64,000 nt of DNA, taken from assembly GCA_965207985.1 (NCBI GenBank), contig CBDBND010000035.1, forward strand, positions 558,001 to 622,000. Reading direction: 5' to 3'. Shown piece by piece: positions 55,105 to 63,611 of this stretch. The notes beneath the pieces are model-generated. The model worked only from the letters and a program-made list of their open reading frames with translations. It searched no databases and was not told the origin of the DNA. The DNA comes from CBDBND01 sp965207985. Lineage in GTDB: Bacteria; Pseudomonadota; Alphaproteobacteria; Rhodospirillales; Rhodospirillaceae. A program made the position numbers and the translations under genes. Numbering within the stretch: the stretch's first letter is position 1; each line of letters begins with the position of its first letter.

Positions 55105-55413
55105 CAACATACTTACGCAGTTGCCCGTACGCCTGCAATCGGTCACACCCCGTACCGGGATCACGAGCGGTTTGACGGCATCATCCTGCACATCGAGCGG
55201 GGTGAGGCCTGGCAGGTTATTTCCGCCATTGAAAGTGCGCACGACATAGACCTGATTGTCATGGGCACCATCGAACGTACCAATATCCCCGGTTTCTTTA
55301 TCGGCACCACGGCGGAGACGGTCCTGCGCCAGGTGAATTGCTCCGTGCTGACGGTCAAGCCTGACCAGTTCGTATCACCTATCAAGATTGAGGATCAGGT
55401 GATCTACGCCTGA
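55105..55413 (+). pseudogene. Universal stress protein, C-terminal half
   Basis: The frame ends IESAHDIDLIVMGTIERTNI, PGFFIGTTAETVLRQVNCSV and LTVKPDQFVSP, the nucleotide-binding G2xG9xG(S/T)-type end of UspA domains. The N-terminal half is missing. It lies 54 bases before the nhaA fragment. Confidence 0.7.
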
Positions 55414-55467
55414 TGGTGCGCCGTACCGGTCGCTTCGTCCCCTAACCCTTGAAGAGAAGATCGTTCC

Positions 55468-55731
55468 ATGAATCCGATGACCATGGCTCAGAGCAAGGAA
55501 TCCTTGGGCGGGCTCCTGTTGATAGGCGCCGCAGCCTTGGCCTTGCTCATTGCCAACTCACCGCTGCACGGCCTGTACGAGTCCATTTTGTCGACGACCG
55601 TGCACGTGCTGATCAATGGTGTGGGCATCGACAAGCCGTTGCTCTTGTGGATCAACGACGGCCTCATGGTGCTGTTTTTCTTTTTGGTCGGGCTGGAGAT
55701 CAAACGGGAGTTTCTTGAGGGTAACTCCTGA
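55468..55731 (+). pseudogene. nhaA: Na+/H+ antiporter NhaA, truncated by an IS630-derived element
   Basis: The first 85 or so residues of NhaA: SLGGLLLIGAAALALLIANS, PLHGLYESILSTTVHVLING and LLWINDGLMVLFFFLVGLEI with KREFLEG. The frame then stops in IS630-derived sequence at 55731. The ion-binding Asp pair of helix V is lost, so it is non-functional. The start ATG follows AAGAGAAGATCG. Confidence 0.88.
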
Positions 55732-55836
55732 CGCTCCGCTGCCGACAAGGTGATCCCAACCGCCGGTCTGCCCATGATCCATACTCCCAAACAGGATGAG
55801 GAAATAACCTAAAAAACTTCTCGATCAAGACACTAG
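55725..55836 (-). mobile_element. Partial copy of the IS630-derived MITE
   Basis: Matches 44878-44995: the N-terminal codons MGVWIMGRPAVGITLSAAER and the end CTTGATCGAGAA next to the outer TIR. The inner end abuts nhaA directly. Confidence 0.75.
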
Positions 55837-55979
55837 AACCGGACAGATCATCTGGTACATGGACCGGTCATATCCTCTGTTATCAACAATCGACCACATT
55901 ACGTTTGCTCGAATGTACCGGAGGCGGGACAATGGCGTTCGAAGCGAAATAGCAGGGCGAAAACCGTCGCCGCAAGAGA

Positions 55980-56798
55980 ATGATTTCAATGGAAAAAAGA
56001 CTGAACGACCTCGTCGAACGGCTTTCAGACGGTCAGCTTGATCGACGCGAATTCCTTACACGCATGGCAGTGATTCCCGGCGGCGTCGCTGCCGCCGCCG
56101 CCGTTCTCCCGATGCTGCCTGCCGAAACTGCGCAGGCACAATTCGGCCCGCCGCCGTTCACGCCGGCCGAGGGCCAACGGCGTCATGCACGCATACGCGC
56201 GATGATGGCCGAGACCGGTCTCGACTGCATGATTATCCCCCATCGTGCGGGCTATGGCGTCAACCTGCTCCTATACGCCAGCTACGTTTCGGGCGGCGGC
56301 TTCTTCATGTTCGGCGATGGCGCAGTCGTCTTTCCGCTCGAAGGCGATCCTATCGCTGTCGCCAATCGCTTCCCATCCCCCTGGATCAGCCGCGCGAAAC
56401 CTGTCGTCTTCGAAGATGGCGTGCAGGTGCCCCTGACAGAGGTTGCGCACGAACTGATGGATTACGGCGCCGGGCACCTGCGCGCCGGCAAGCGATTCGG
56501 CGACCTCATGGAGGAGATGGAAAGCATCAGCACGCGATCGGGATTCTGGCACCGAGTGCCGCATATTCACAGCATGCTCCCGATGATTCTTGTCGGCCCC
56601 GTCTTCCCCGGTGAGAACGCTGCGGGATCGCGAACGCTCGGCGCCGATGTCGAGGTTCAGGAAGGCATGCTCTTCAGCTTCGAGCCCAGCGCGCACGGGG
56701 GACCGATGGCATCGGCAAAGGTCGGCGCAACTGCCGTCGTAACCACCGATGGTCTGGACGTATTCAACACGATCGGCACGCGCGTGCAGCAGGTGTAG
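55980..56798 (+). pseudogene. M24 family peptidase-like protein with Tat signal and internal deletion
   Basis: 272 residues. MISMEKRLNDLVERLSDGQL leads to a Tat signal (DRREFLTRMAVIPGGVAAAA). The creatinase-type N-domain follows (RIRAMMAETGLDCMIIPHRA, FFMFGDGAVVFPLEG). The sequence then jumps from TEVAHELMDYGAGHLRAG straight to the M24 C-terminal part (PHIHSMLPMILVGPVF, EGMLFSFEPSAHGG, VGATAVVTTDGLDVFNTIGT). The pita-bread middle with the metal-binding Asp residues is missing, roughly 130 residues, although the frame is kept. Enzymatic activity is unlikely. Confidence 0.7.
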
Positions 56799-56837
56799 GC
56801 TTGGAGACGCTGTCCGAATAATGCAGGGGATCGTGGG

Positions 56838-58262
56838 ATGAAGCGACGCGACGGCGATGGCCTGACGATGGAGCCGCAGGCCATGCGGCAACTGGCCGAC
56901 AGGGCGATCGAGTTGCTCATCGAGAGAATGAGCGGACTGGACGGAGCGCCAGCCTGGGACGGCGAGTTTCGCGATGCGCTGCACTTTTCGTCCACCCCTC
57001 CGGAAGACGGCCGACCGGCTGAGGAGGTTCTGGAGCAGGCGGCGCGGGAAGTGCTGCCGTTCGCGGCCCGACTGGACCACCCAAGGTTCTTCGGTTTCAT
57101 CCCGTCGTCGGCAACCTGGCCCGGCGTGATGGCCGACCTGATGGCGTCGGGATTCAACATCAACTCCTGCACCTGGCTGGTCTCGAGCGGAACGAGCCAG
57201 ATCGAGCTGACCGTGATCGAATGGATGCGAAAGTGGATCGGTTACCCGGAAACCGCCGGCGGGCTGACCACTAGCGGCGGCTCGGCAGCGAGCGTCGAGG
57301 CCTTGGCGGCCGCTCGGGAAGCCGCCGGCAATCCCGAGCGGCCCGCGGTCTACATGAGCGACCAGACCCACAGCGCACTGAAACGGGCCTCAATGATTGT
57401 CGGCGTGCGGCGCGAACGGATCCGCCTGGTGCCTACCGATGACAATTTCTGCATGGACACCGCGGAGTTGCGTCGGCAAATCGCCGAGGACCGTGCGAAG
57501 GGCCTTGCTCCGATCGCCGTTTGCGCCAACGCCGGCACCTCCAGCACCGGTTCCATCGACCCGCTTCGGGAGTTGGCGCAGATCTGCTCCGACGAAGGCG
57601 CGTGGCTGCATGTGGACGCCGCCTATGGCGGATTCGTCCTGGTGACCGCGCAGGGCAAGCGCCTGCTCGACGGTATCGAGCTGGCGGACTCCGTGGGCCT
57701 GGACGCACACAAATGGTTCTTTCAGCCGTACGAGGCTGCGGTGCTCATGGTAAAGGACGTCGATTGCCTGGAACGCGCCTTCGCACTCCGTCACGACGTG
57801 CTTCAGGACACCGTATGGGGAGCGAACCACCCGAATTTCGCGGACCGCGGGCTGCAACTGAGCCGCTCGCCGCGCGCGCTCAAGATCTGGATGTCCGTGC
57901 AGACCTTCGGGATGGCGAAGTTCCGCGAGGCGGTGCTGCAGGGGATGGGTCTGGCACAGCAGGCCGCAGAGTACGTCGACGAAAGCCCGAAGCTGGAGCT
58001 GATGGCGCGGGTATCGCTCGGCGTCGTGTGTTTTCGGGTCAACCCCGACGGAACGTACAGTGAGGAAGCCCTGGAGGAGTTGAACCGGAAGGTACTTGCG
58101 CGCGTATTCTGGGACGATCTGGCCTTTCTCTCTTCCACTTCGTTGAAGGGCGTCTTCTCGCTGCGCGTTTGCATCCTGAACCACACCACCACGTGGGAGG
58201 ACGTGCGAAGCACGCTCGATCGCGTCGTGCGGCTTGGCGAGGACGTGATCGCAGGAAAGTGA
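56838..58262 (+). CDS. PLP-dependent group II decarboxylase (aromatic amino acid type)
   Basis: A 474-residue decarboxylase. Motifs: LDHPRFFGFIPSSATWPGVM, INSCTWLVSSGTSQIELTVI, LTTSGGSAASVEALAAAREA (PLP phosphate), PIAVCANAGTSSTGSIDPLR, WLHVDAAYGGFVLVT (Asp to pyridine N) and VGLDAHKWFFQPYEAAVLMV with the Schiff-base Lys292. The C-terminal domain is complete. It resembles DOPA/tryptophan decarboxylases; the substrate is not decided by sequence. It begins 40 bases after the M24-like frame and could be co-transcribed. Confidence 0.94.
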   Translation: MKRRDGDGLTMEPQAMRQLADRAIELLIERMSGLDGAPAWDGEFRDALHFSSTPPEDGRPAEEVLEQAAREVLPFAARLDHPRFFGFIPSSATWPGVMADLMASGFNINSCTWLVSSGTSQIELTVIEWMRKWIGYPETAGGLTTSGGSAASVEALAAAREAAGNPERPAVYMSDQTHSALKRASMIVGVRRERIRLVPTDDNFCMDTAELRRQIAEDRAKGLAPIAVCANAGTSSTGSIDPLRELAQICSDEGAWLHVDAAYGGFVLVTAQGKRLLDGIELADSVGLDAHKWFFQPYEAAVLMVKDVDCLERAFALRHDVLQDTVWGANHPNFADRGLQLSRSPRALKIWMSVQTFGMAKFREAVLQGMGLAQQAAEYVDESPKLELMARVSLGVVCFRVNPDGTYSEEALEELNRKVLARVFWDDLAFLSSTSLKGVFSLRVCILNHTTTWEDVRSTLDRVVRLGEDVIAGK

Positions 58263-58372
58263 GAAGTGAAGGGGCTGTGGCGGGCGGCGGGACCGCGTTC
58301 GCCAGCAAGGTCGAATCCGGCCGAAACCGGGCCGCCGAAGAGCGCATCCAGGGCATTGCGCGCGACGTTTAC

Positions 58373-58908
58373 CCTTCAACGACGTCGGGGAAGCGATCCA
58401 GCAGATACGGAAGGCGGAAGCGGGATTTTCGGTCAGACTAGCTCTGGAATTTTTGATCCTTACAGCTTGCCGGTCCGGTGAGGTCAGAGGGGCAAGATGG
58501 GATGAGATTGGGTCGGACAACGCAGTATGGATCATTCCCCCCGAGCGAATGAAAGCAGAGAGAGAACACCGGGTACCTTTATCTGATCGGTGCATAGAGA
58601 TTTTGGGGGAGCCAAAGAGTCTCTCTTGGGGCAATGGTTTGTTATTTCCTTCGTCGCGCACTGGCAGGCTGATAAACGATAAGACATTACGTCAGGTTCT
58701 GCGTGATATCGGGATAAAGGATGCAACGGTTCATGGTTTCAGATCCTCGTTTCGTGACTGGTGTGCGGAAACCGGAGTCCCTAGAGAGATTGCGGAAGCT
58801 GCATTGGCTCACGTTGTTGGGGGAGTTGAAGGTGCATACTTTCGCAGTGATTTGTTCGAACAACGCAAAGAAACAATGCAATGTTGGTCTGAATTTCTGA
58901 CCTCGTAA
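58373..58908 (+). pseudogene. P4-type tyrosine recombinase (integrase), catalytic half
   Basis: The frame reads PFNDVGEAIQQIRKAEAGFS, LALEFLILTACRSGEVRGAR (Arg I), KAEREHRVPLSDRCIEIL, VHGFRSSFRDWCAETG (HxxR), AEAALAHVVGGVEGAYFRSD (His and Tyr nucleophile) and ends MQCWSEFLTS. All catalytic residues are present, but the arm- and core-binding domains are missing, and there is no proper start. The local GC is lower than in the decarboxylase gene. Confidence 0.8.
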
Positions 58909-59111
58909 GATTTTTCTTGATTTGTATTCCGATGATTCTTATAGAGACAGTTAGAACATTCTTGTATTAGCTCGCCTAGGACCAAGGAGGATCGTGGCCA
59001 CAATTTGGAGGCTCGACTCTCCTGGGACAAACTCACCCCAATAAACTAGGGTGTGAGCCCAATTCAATGTCTTGATTTTACCTAAGCGGGTGTGATTCAC
59101 AGCCTCTTTTA

Positions 59112-59510
59112 TTGGAGGCAAGAGTGGCCCGGTTTGATTTGACAGATGAGGAGTGGTCGGTGATCGGCCCACTTCTTCCCAAACAGGGGCGCGGTCCTCA
59201 GCGTAAGGATGACCGTCAGGTCTTGAACGGCATCTTCTATATTCTGCGCACGGGTGCCCCGTGGCGGGACTTACCGGAGCGTTACGGCCCGCGGACCACG
59301 GTCTATAACCGCTATACCCGATGGGGTGAGCGGGGTGTATGGCAAGGCATTTTCGATGCTCTTGCCAAGCAGTGCGAGGACAGTCTGCTCTTCATTGACA
59401 GTTCCATCGTCAAGGCTCACCGCGCAGCGGCAGGGTCAAAAAAGGGGGCTTGGCAGACGGTATTGGACGCTCACGCGCGGGTCGCACAAGTAAGGTTCAC
59501 GCGGCCGTAG
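59112..59510 (+). CDS. IS5 transposase orfA
   Basis: MEARVARFDLTDEEWSVIGP, LLPKQGRGPQRKDDRQVLNG, IFYILRTGAPWRDLPERYGP and the first Asp in LFIDSSIVKAHRA. TTG 59112 or GTG 59124 may be the start. An A6G5 run at 59438-59448 is the -1 frameshift site into orfB. Confidence 0.85.
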   Translation: MEARVARFDLTDEEWSVIGPLLPKQGRGPQRKDDRQVLNGIFYILRTGAPWRDLPERYGPRTTVYNRYTRWGERGVWQGIFDALAKQCEDSLLFIDSSIVKAHRAAAGSKKGAWQTVLDAHARVAQVRFTRP

Positions 59511-59875
59511 ATGCCAAGGGCCGCCCGCTCCGGCTGGACATCACCGGCGGGCAGGTCCATGACAGCCAAGCCATGGGCTCTTTCCTGGATTGGGAAAAGG
59601 CCCCGCTCGCCATCGTCGCTGATAAGGCCTATGGCACCGCCAAAATCAGGCAGCAGATCGCCGATGAAGGAGCGCTGGCTGTCATTCCTTCAAAGAGCAA
59701 CGCGCGTAATCCTATCCCGCACGATCCAAACCTCTATGCCCAAAGGAACATCGTGCCCAAAGGAACATCGTCGAGCGGTTCTTCTGCAAGATGAAAGACA
59801 TGCGCCGATTAGCAACGCGCTTCGAGAAATCAGCCAAAAACTTCCTCGCAATGATCCAGCTCTTCGCCATAAGAT
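59449..59875 (+). pseudogene. IS5 transposase orfB, frameshifted by tandem duplication
   Basis: The frame gives DGIGRSRAGRTSKVHAAVDA, LDITGGQVHDSQAMGSFLDW and LAIVADKAYGTAKIRQQIAD. GCCCAAAGGAACATCGT is then present twice in tandem (59738-59754, 59755-59771), shifting the last part (VERFFCKMKDMRRLATRFEK, AMIQLFAIR) out of frame and separating the catalytic Glu. Confidence 0.85.
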
Positions 59876-59885
59876 GATGGATCAA

Positions 59886-60116
59886 TTGAGCCCACACCCT
59901 AGAGAACGCCAGGAACTCGAGGAAGGACAGCAGGAACGCCGCCGTGAAGTGCTCAACCTGCAGTTCGCAGGGGCGGATATCGGTCTGTTCGGCCGCATAG
60001 AGGACGAGCAGCCGGAAGCAATCGGTGTAGCCCTGCACGGTGTGCTGGCTGAACCGCCGCTCGCTGGGCAGGTGCTCCGGGAGGAAGGTGGTGAGGTGGG
60101 GGGCAAGATCGGTCAT
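59886..60116 (-). pseudogene. Tyrosine recombinase, N-terminal fragment (RIT-like, third position)
   Basis: From ATG 60116: MTDLAPHLTTFLPEHLPSER, RFSQHTVQGYTDCFRLLVLY and AAEQTDIRPCELQVEHFTAA, FLLSFLEFLA, the SAM-like core-binding domain. It is cut by the IS5 at 59899. The ATG overlaps the stop of the upstream recombinase (ATGA), as in recombinase-in-trio elements. Confidence 0.7.
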
Positions 60117-60375
60117 TGCGCACCCCCATTATCGTGAGTCCGCTCGGCCACCTCGGCGATGCCGCGCAGCAGGGTCTGGGTCGATTCCAGGTACCAGTAA
60201 GTATGCGAGAGTTTGGCATGGCCAAAGTAGGTGGAGAGCGCCAGCATATGGCGGTCCGGATCGGCGCCGGGATCAAGGTTCTTGAGCGACCGGACGGCGA
60301 AGCTGTGGCGGAGCGAGTGGGGCGAAGGCCCGCACGTTGCGCCGGGTTGCCGCCCGGTGCACTGGCCGTCTGCAT
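60113..60375 (-). pseudogene. Tyrosine recombinase, C-terminal fragment (RIT-like, second position)
   Basis: The minus-strand frame ending at 60113 reads PSPHSLRHSFAVRSLKNLDP (HxxR), then HMLALSTYFGHAKLSHTYWY with the final His and Tyr nucleophile, and ends ERTHDNGGAQ. The N-terminal two thirds are missing. The frame is not in any long ORF because its upstream part is lost. Confidence 0.7.
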
Positions 60376-60607
60376 GATGCCGCTCCTTCGGAAAGGTGAA
60401 TGGGGATGGCGGCCATGCCCTTCCCCGGACATCCGGCCGCCGTCCCGCTCACGGCCAAGCTCCGTCTCTTGGCGGCCCGTGGCGACCCAGGGGAGTACAC
60501 CGGTCCCGTGCACCAACGCCCATATGAATACCGGGGTCCAAATCAGAAACCAGCGGTCAACACGGCTGGGTGCGTAGGAAAGGATGCTGGAAAATTAGAA
60601 GCCGTGT

Positions 60608-60814
60608 TTAGCTCTCAAAGGCTCGGTTTTGCCGTTTGGCGCGCTTCAGGCCGGCGGGTCCCCTGGATTGGACGACATAGACCTTGCGGCCGTTGGGCTG
60701 GACGCGGACGCCAAAGCCCGCCAGGTCGCGGTCCCAATAGAAGGCGTCCTTGCCGGTGGCCGGCAGCGCGGCGATGCTGCGGATGGTGAGACGGAGGGTG
60801 CTTCTCTTGGGCAT
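60608..60814 (-). pseudogene. Integrase N-terminal fragment (arm-binding domain)
   Basis: MPKRSTLRLTIRSIAALPAT continues with GKDAFYWDRDLAGFGVRVQP and NGRKVYVVQSRGPAGLKRAK, matching the arm-type DNA-binding start of P4-like integrases. It stops after 68 residues. It could be the missing half of the catalytic fragment at 58373-58908, but the strands differ. Confidence 0.7.
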
Positions 60815-61235
60815 GGCGTTCCCCGGCGGGGCGTCCTGGATCGGGTCCGGAACGTGGTATCAAGACGCATCTGCGCGGTATCATCTCGATGGTGTATCCT
60901 AGACACCGTGTGGTACCGTTGCAAGGGGGTGGGAACGCCGGAGAATTGAAAAATACTATTCACTATAACCCGTTAGGTACCGTATGACACCGCATGGCAC
61001 CGACTGCCCCCAGAGAAAAATACGCCTGTCTTCTTATTTGACAAGTAGTCTACTCCCCGAAATCCTTATGAAGCATTGCCAGAAAGGAGGCATCGCGATT
61101 TGTCTGTTGGTGCATCTTCGCGTTTTGTCTGGTCAATGTGCTGTGCTCCACCGCCCGAGGATAAGCACGTCCTGTTGCGGTTGCACGCGCGGGCGGTTCA
61201 TTTCGCGCTCTGCTCCGTCATCCTGCTGATGCCGG
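60815..61235. other. No recognised gene
   Basis: A run of TACCGT/ACGGTA-like words (60900-60985: GTGGTACCGT, GTTAGGTACCGTATG) suggests an integration-site region, but no clear pair of att repeats is visible. Confidence 0.35.
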
Positions 61236-61405
61236 TGAGGGTAGGGCGCGCTTGGTTTGCTGGTATCGAAACGATAGCAGCGGTGCACGGGGTGGCAAAG
61301 CCGACCGTCTTCGGCCTCGTGATCCTGCATATCGCGGGCGCTCCCTACCAGCACTTCGTGGCGAAGACGGAGGTGCTGCGTTGGGTGCCGCGCGTGGAGT
61401 GCTGA
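61236..61405 (+). pseudogene. Cytochrome b561-type membrane protein, C-terminal fragment
   Basis: The frame reads ETIAAVHGVAKPTVFGLVIL, HIAGAPYQHFVAKTEVLRWV and PRVEC. The LHIAGAxxHHF pattern is the last helix of bacterial cytochrome b561 with a haem His. The rest is missing. Confidence 0.5.
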
Positions 61406-61473
61406 CGGTCGGGGCGGTCTTTTGCGCGCCGCTTTGCGTCCCTATTATCCGATCCTCAAGATTAGGAGGTGGA

Positions 61474-63168
61474 ATGAGCAACAACATGGACAGCGAGGTC
61501 AAATCCGACCTTGAGATCGTGCGCGCGGCCACGCTGGCCGAAATCATCGACATCACCGGCTCACTCGACATCCCGGACGACGCGGTCTACCGTTTCGGCC
61601 CGCATAAAGCGAAGGTCTCGCTCGACTACATCGATACCCTTGCCGGCAAGACCGGCGGGAAGCTGATCCTGGTCACCGGTATGACGCCGACGCCCGTCGG
61701 CGAAGGCAAGACCACCACCACAATCGGACTCGGGGACGCACTGAACGCGATCGGAAAACGGGCGGTGATCTGCCTGCGCGAGCCCAGCCTCGGCCCCTGC
61801 TTCGGCGTCAAGGGCGGCGCCGCGGGCGGCGGCTATGCCCAGGTGGTGCCAATGGAGGACATCAACCTTCACTTCACCGGTGATTTCCACGCCATTGGAT
61901 CGGCCCACAACCTGTTGTCCGCGCTACTCGACAACCATATCTACTGGGGAAATTCGCTCGACATCGACGCGCGCCGGATCTCGTGGCGCCGGGTCATCGA
62001 CCTCAACGACCGTGCACTGCGCTCCATCGTCGGCTCCCTCGGCGGCGTTGCCAACGGGTTCGCGCGCGAGGACGGGTTCGACATTACGGCGGCGTCCGAG
62101 GTGATGGCTGTCTTCTGCCTCGCCGAGAGCCTGGGCGACCTCAAGGAACGCCTCGGCGACATCATCGTCGCCGAGACCCGCGGACGGCAGCCGGTCTTCG
62201 CCCGCGACCTGATGGGTCCGGGCCCGATGACCGCGCTCCTCAAGGAGGCGATCCTGCCCAACATAGTGCAGACGCTGGAGAAAACGCCTGCCTTCGTGCA
62301 CGGCGGGCCATTCGCCAATATCGCTCATGGCTGCAACTCGGTGATGGCGACGCGAACCGCCCTCAAACTCGCCGACTACACGGTGACCGAGGCCGGCTTC
62401 GGCTCCGATCTCGGTGGCGAGAAGTTTATCGACATCAAGTGCCGCAAGGCGGGGTTCGAACCCGACGCGGCGGTGCTGGTCGCCACGGTCCGCGCGCTCA
62501 AGATGCATGGCGGTGTCGCCCGCGACGCGTTCGGTGCCGAGAACATCGCTGCCATTCGCGAGGGCGTTGCTAATCTCAAGCGCCATATCGAGAATATCCA
62601 GAGCTTCGGCGTTCCCGTCGTCGTTGCGCTCAACCATTTCAATGCCGACACCGCGGATGAGGTCGCAGTGGTTACAGAGGCCTGCGCCGGTTATGGGGTG
62701 GAAGCGGTGGATTGCACCCATTGGGGCGAAGGGAGTGACGGTGCCGTGGCTCTCGCCGAGAAGGTCGTGGCCGCAGCCGAGGCGCCCAAAGAAGAGTTCC
62801 GCTTCCTCTACCCCGACGAGATGCCTCTCTGGGACAAGATCGAGACCATCGCGCGCAATACCTACAAGGCGGGCACGGTAAGCGCACCGGACCAAGTCCG
62901 GCGCCAGATCGAGGGCTACCAGGAGGCCGGCTACGGTATGCTTCCGGTGTGCATGGCCAAGACTCCGCTCAGCTTCTCGGCGGACCCCACCCTGCGGGGC
63001 GCACCGGAGGGCCACCATCTCCATGTGCGTGAGGTGAGGCTAGCTTGCGGTGCCGGTTTCCTTGTGGCGATTTGCGGCGACATCATGACCATGCCGGGAC
63101 TCCCCCGGGTTCCCTCGGCCAACAACATTACAGTGAACGACCGGGGCGAGATCAAGGGGCTGTTCTGA
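61474..63168 (+). CDS. fhs: Formate-tetrahydrofolate ligase
   Basis: A 564-residue enzyme that makes 10-formyl-THF from formate, THF and ATP. VTGMTPTPVGEGKTTTTIGL is the ATP-binding loop. Other family blocks: ICLREPSLGPCFGVKGGAAG, INLHFTGDFHAIGSAHNLLS, DNHIYWGNSLDIDARRISW, VVALNHFNADTADEVAVV, GEGSDGAVALAEKVV and IMTMPGLPRVPSANNI. The start at 61474 has an ideal AGGAGGTGG. No folD or other one-carbon gene is adjacent. Confidence 0.97.
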   Translation: MSNNMDSEVKSDLEIVRAATLAEIIDITGSLDIPDDAVYRFGPHKAKVSLDYIDTLAGKTGGKLILVTGMTPTPVGEGKTTTTIGLGDALNAIGKRAVICLREPSLGPCFGVKGGAAGGGYAQVVPMEDINLHFTGDFHAIGSAHNLLSALLDNHIYWGNSLDIDARRISWRRVIDLNDRALRSIVGSLGGVANGFAREDGFDITAASEVMAVFCLAESLGDLKERLGDIIVAETRGRQPVFARDLMGPGPMTALLKEAILPNIVQTLEKTPAFVHGGPFANIAHGCNSVMATRTALKLADYTVTEAGFGSDLGGEKFIDIKCRKAGFEPDAAVLVATVRALKMHGGVARDAFGAENIAAIREGVANLKRHIENIQSFGVPVVVALNHFNADTADEVAVVTEACAGYGVEAVDCTHWGEGSDGAVALAEKVVAAAEAPKEEFRFLYPDEMPLWDKIETIARNTYKAGTVSAPDQVRRQIEGYQEAGYGMLPVCMAKTPLSFSADPTLRGAPEGHHLHVREVRLACGAGFLVAICGDIMTMPGLPRVPSANNITVNDRGEIKGLF

Positions 63169-63611
63169 GTCCCGGTCGCCGGAAACGGTGTCGGGATCGG
63201 TCATCGGCGGCCTCCGGATTGGCGGGACGAGGCGCGGGCTCCTTCCGGGTGCCCGGCCTTCGACCGGTCGGCAGCGCCGCTCCGCTCATCGTGTCGAGGT
63301 AGAGTCGAGGGGAGGCGCGCCCTGCCGTAGCCCGACTTCCGCGTGCGCCGTGAAAAGGCGCTTCATTTCGGCGGGTGCGAGTCCCGCCCAGCAGCTATCG
63401 CTCCAGGTGGTGGCAGCCAGAGCGGTTCATGGAGGTAACGACATGGATTGAAGCACTTTGGCAAGAAGGGCCGCTTCAGGCGGTTCAGCGAGCATACAGG
63501 CCGGAGCGCGAGCGAACGTCGAGCAGGCCTCGAAAAGGGCAATGCGGGTGTCGACCCTCCGCGGAAAAGGGGAAGACCGCCGGCGACCGGGAAGAGAGCG
63601 ATACATGCACC
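63169..63611. other. Gene-free region with possible structured-RNA remnant
   Basis: CGAGGTAGAGTCGAGG at 63294-63309 also occurs at 29104-29118 beside the group II intron domain V hairpin. GGCGGGTGCGAGTCCCGCC (63369-63387) forms a hairpin of the kind found in group II intron domain I. No intron boundaries can be set. Confidence 0.35.

Larger units (their letters stand above)
59049..59899 (+). mobile_element. IS5 family element inactivated by a 17-bp duplication
   Basis: Ends GGGTGTGAGCCCAATT and, inverted, GGGTGTGGGCTCAATT are terminal repeats flanked by TA in CTAG contexts. It is inserted in a tyrosine recombinase gene. It is a different IS5 subtype from 44996-45840. Confidence 0.85.

Noticed and set aside
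61405..61473. Possible riboswitch before fhs
   Set aside because: Only 68 bases separate the fragment from the start, and I see no ZTP or other known one-carbon riboswitch core.
61924..63024. 366-codon minus-strand frame opposite fhs
   Set aside because: Antisense to formate-tetrahydrofolate ligase; no independent support.
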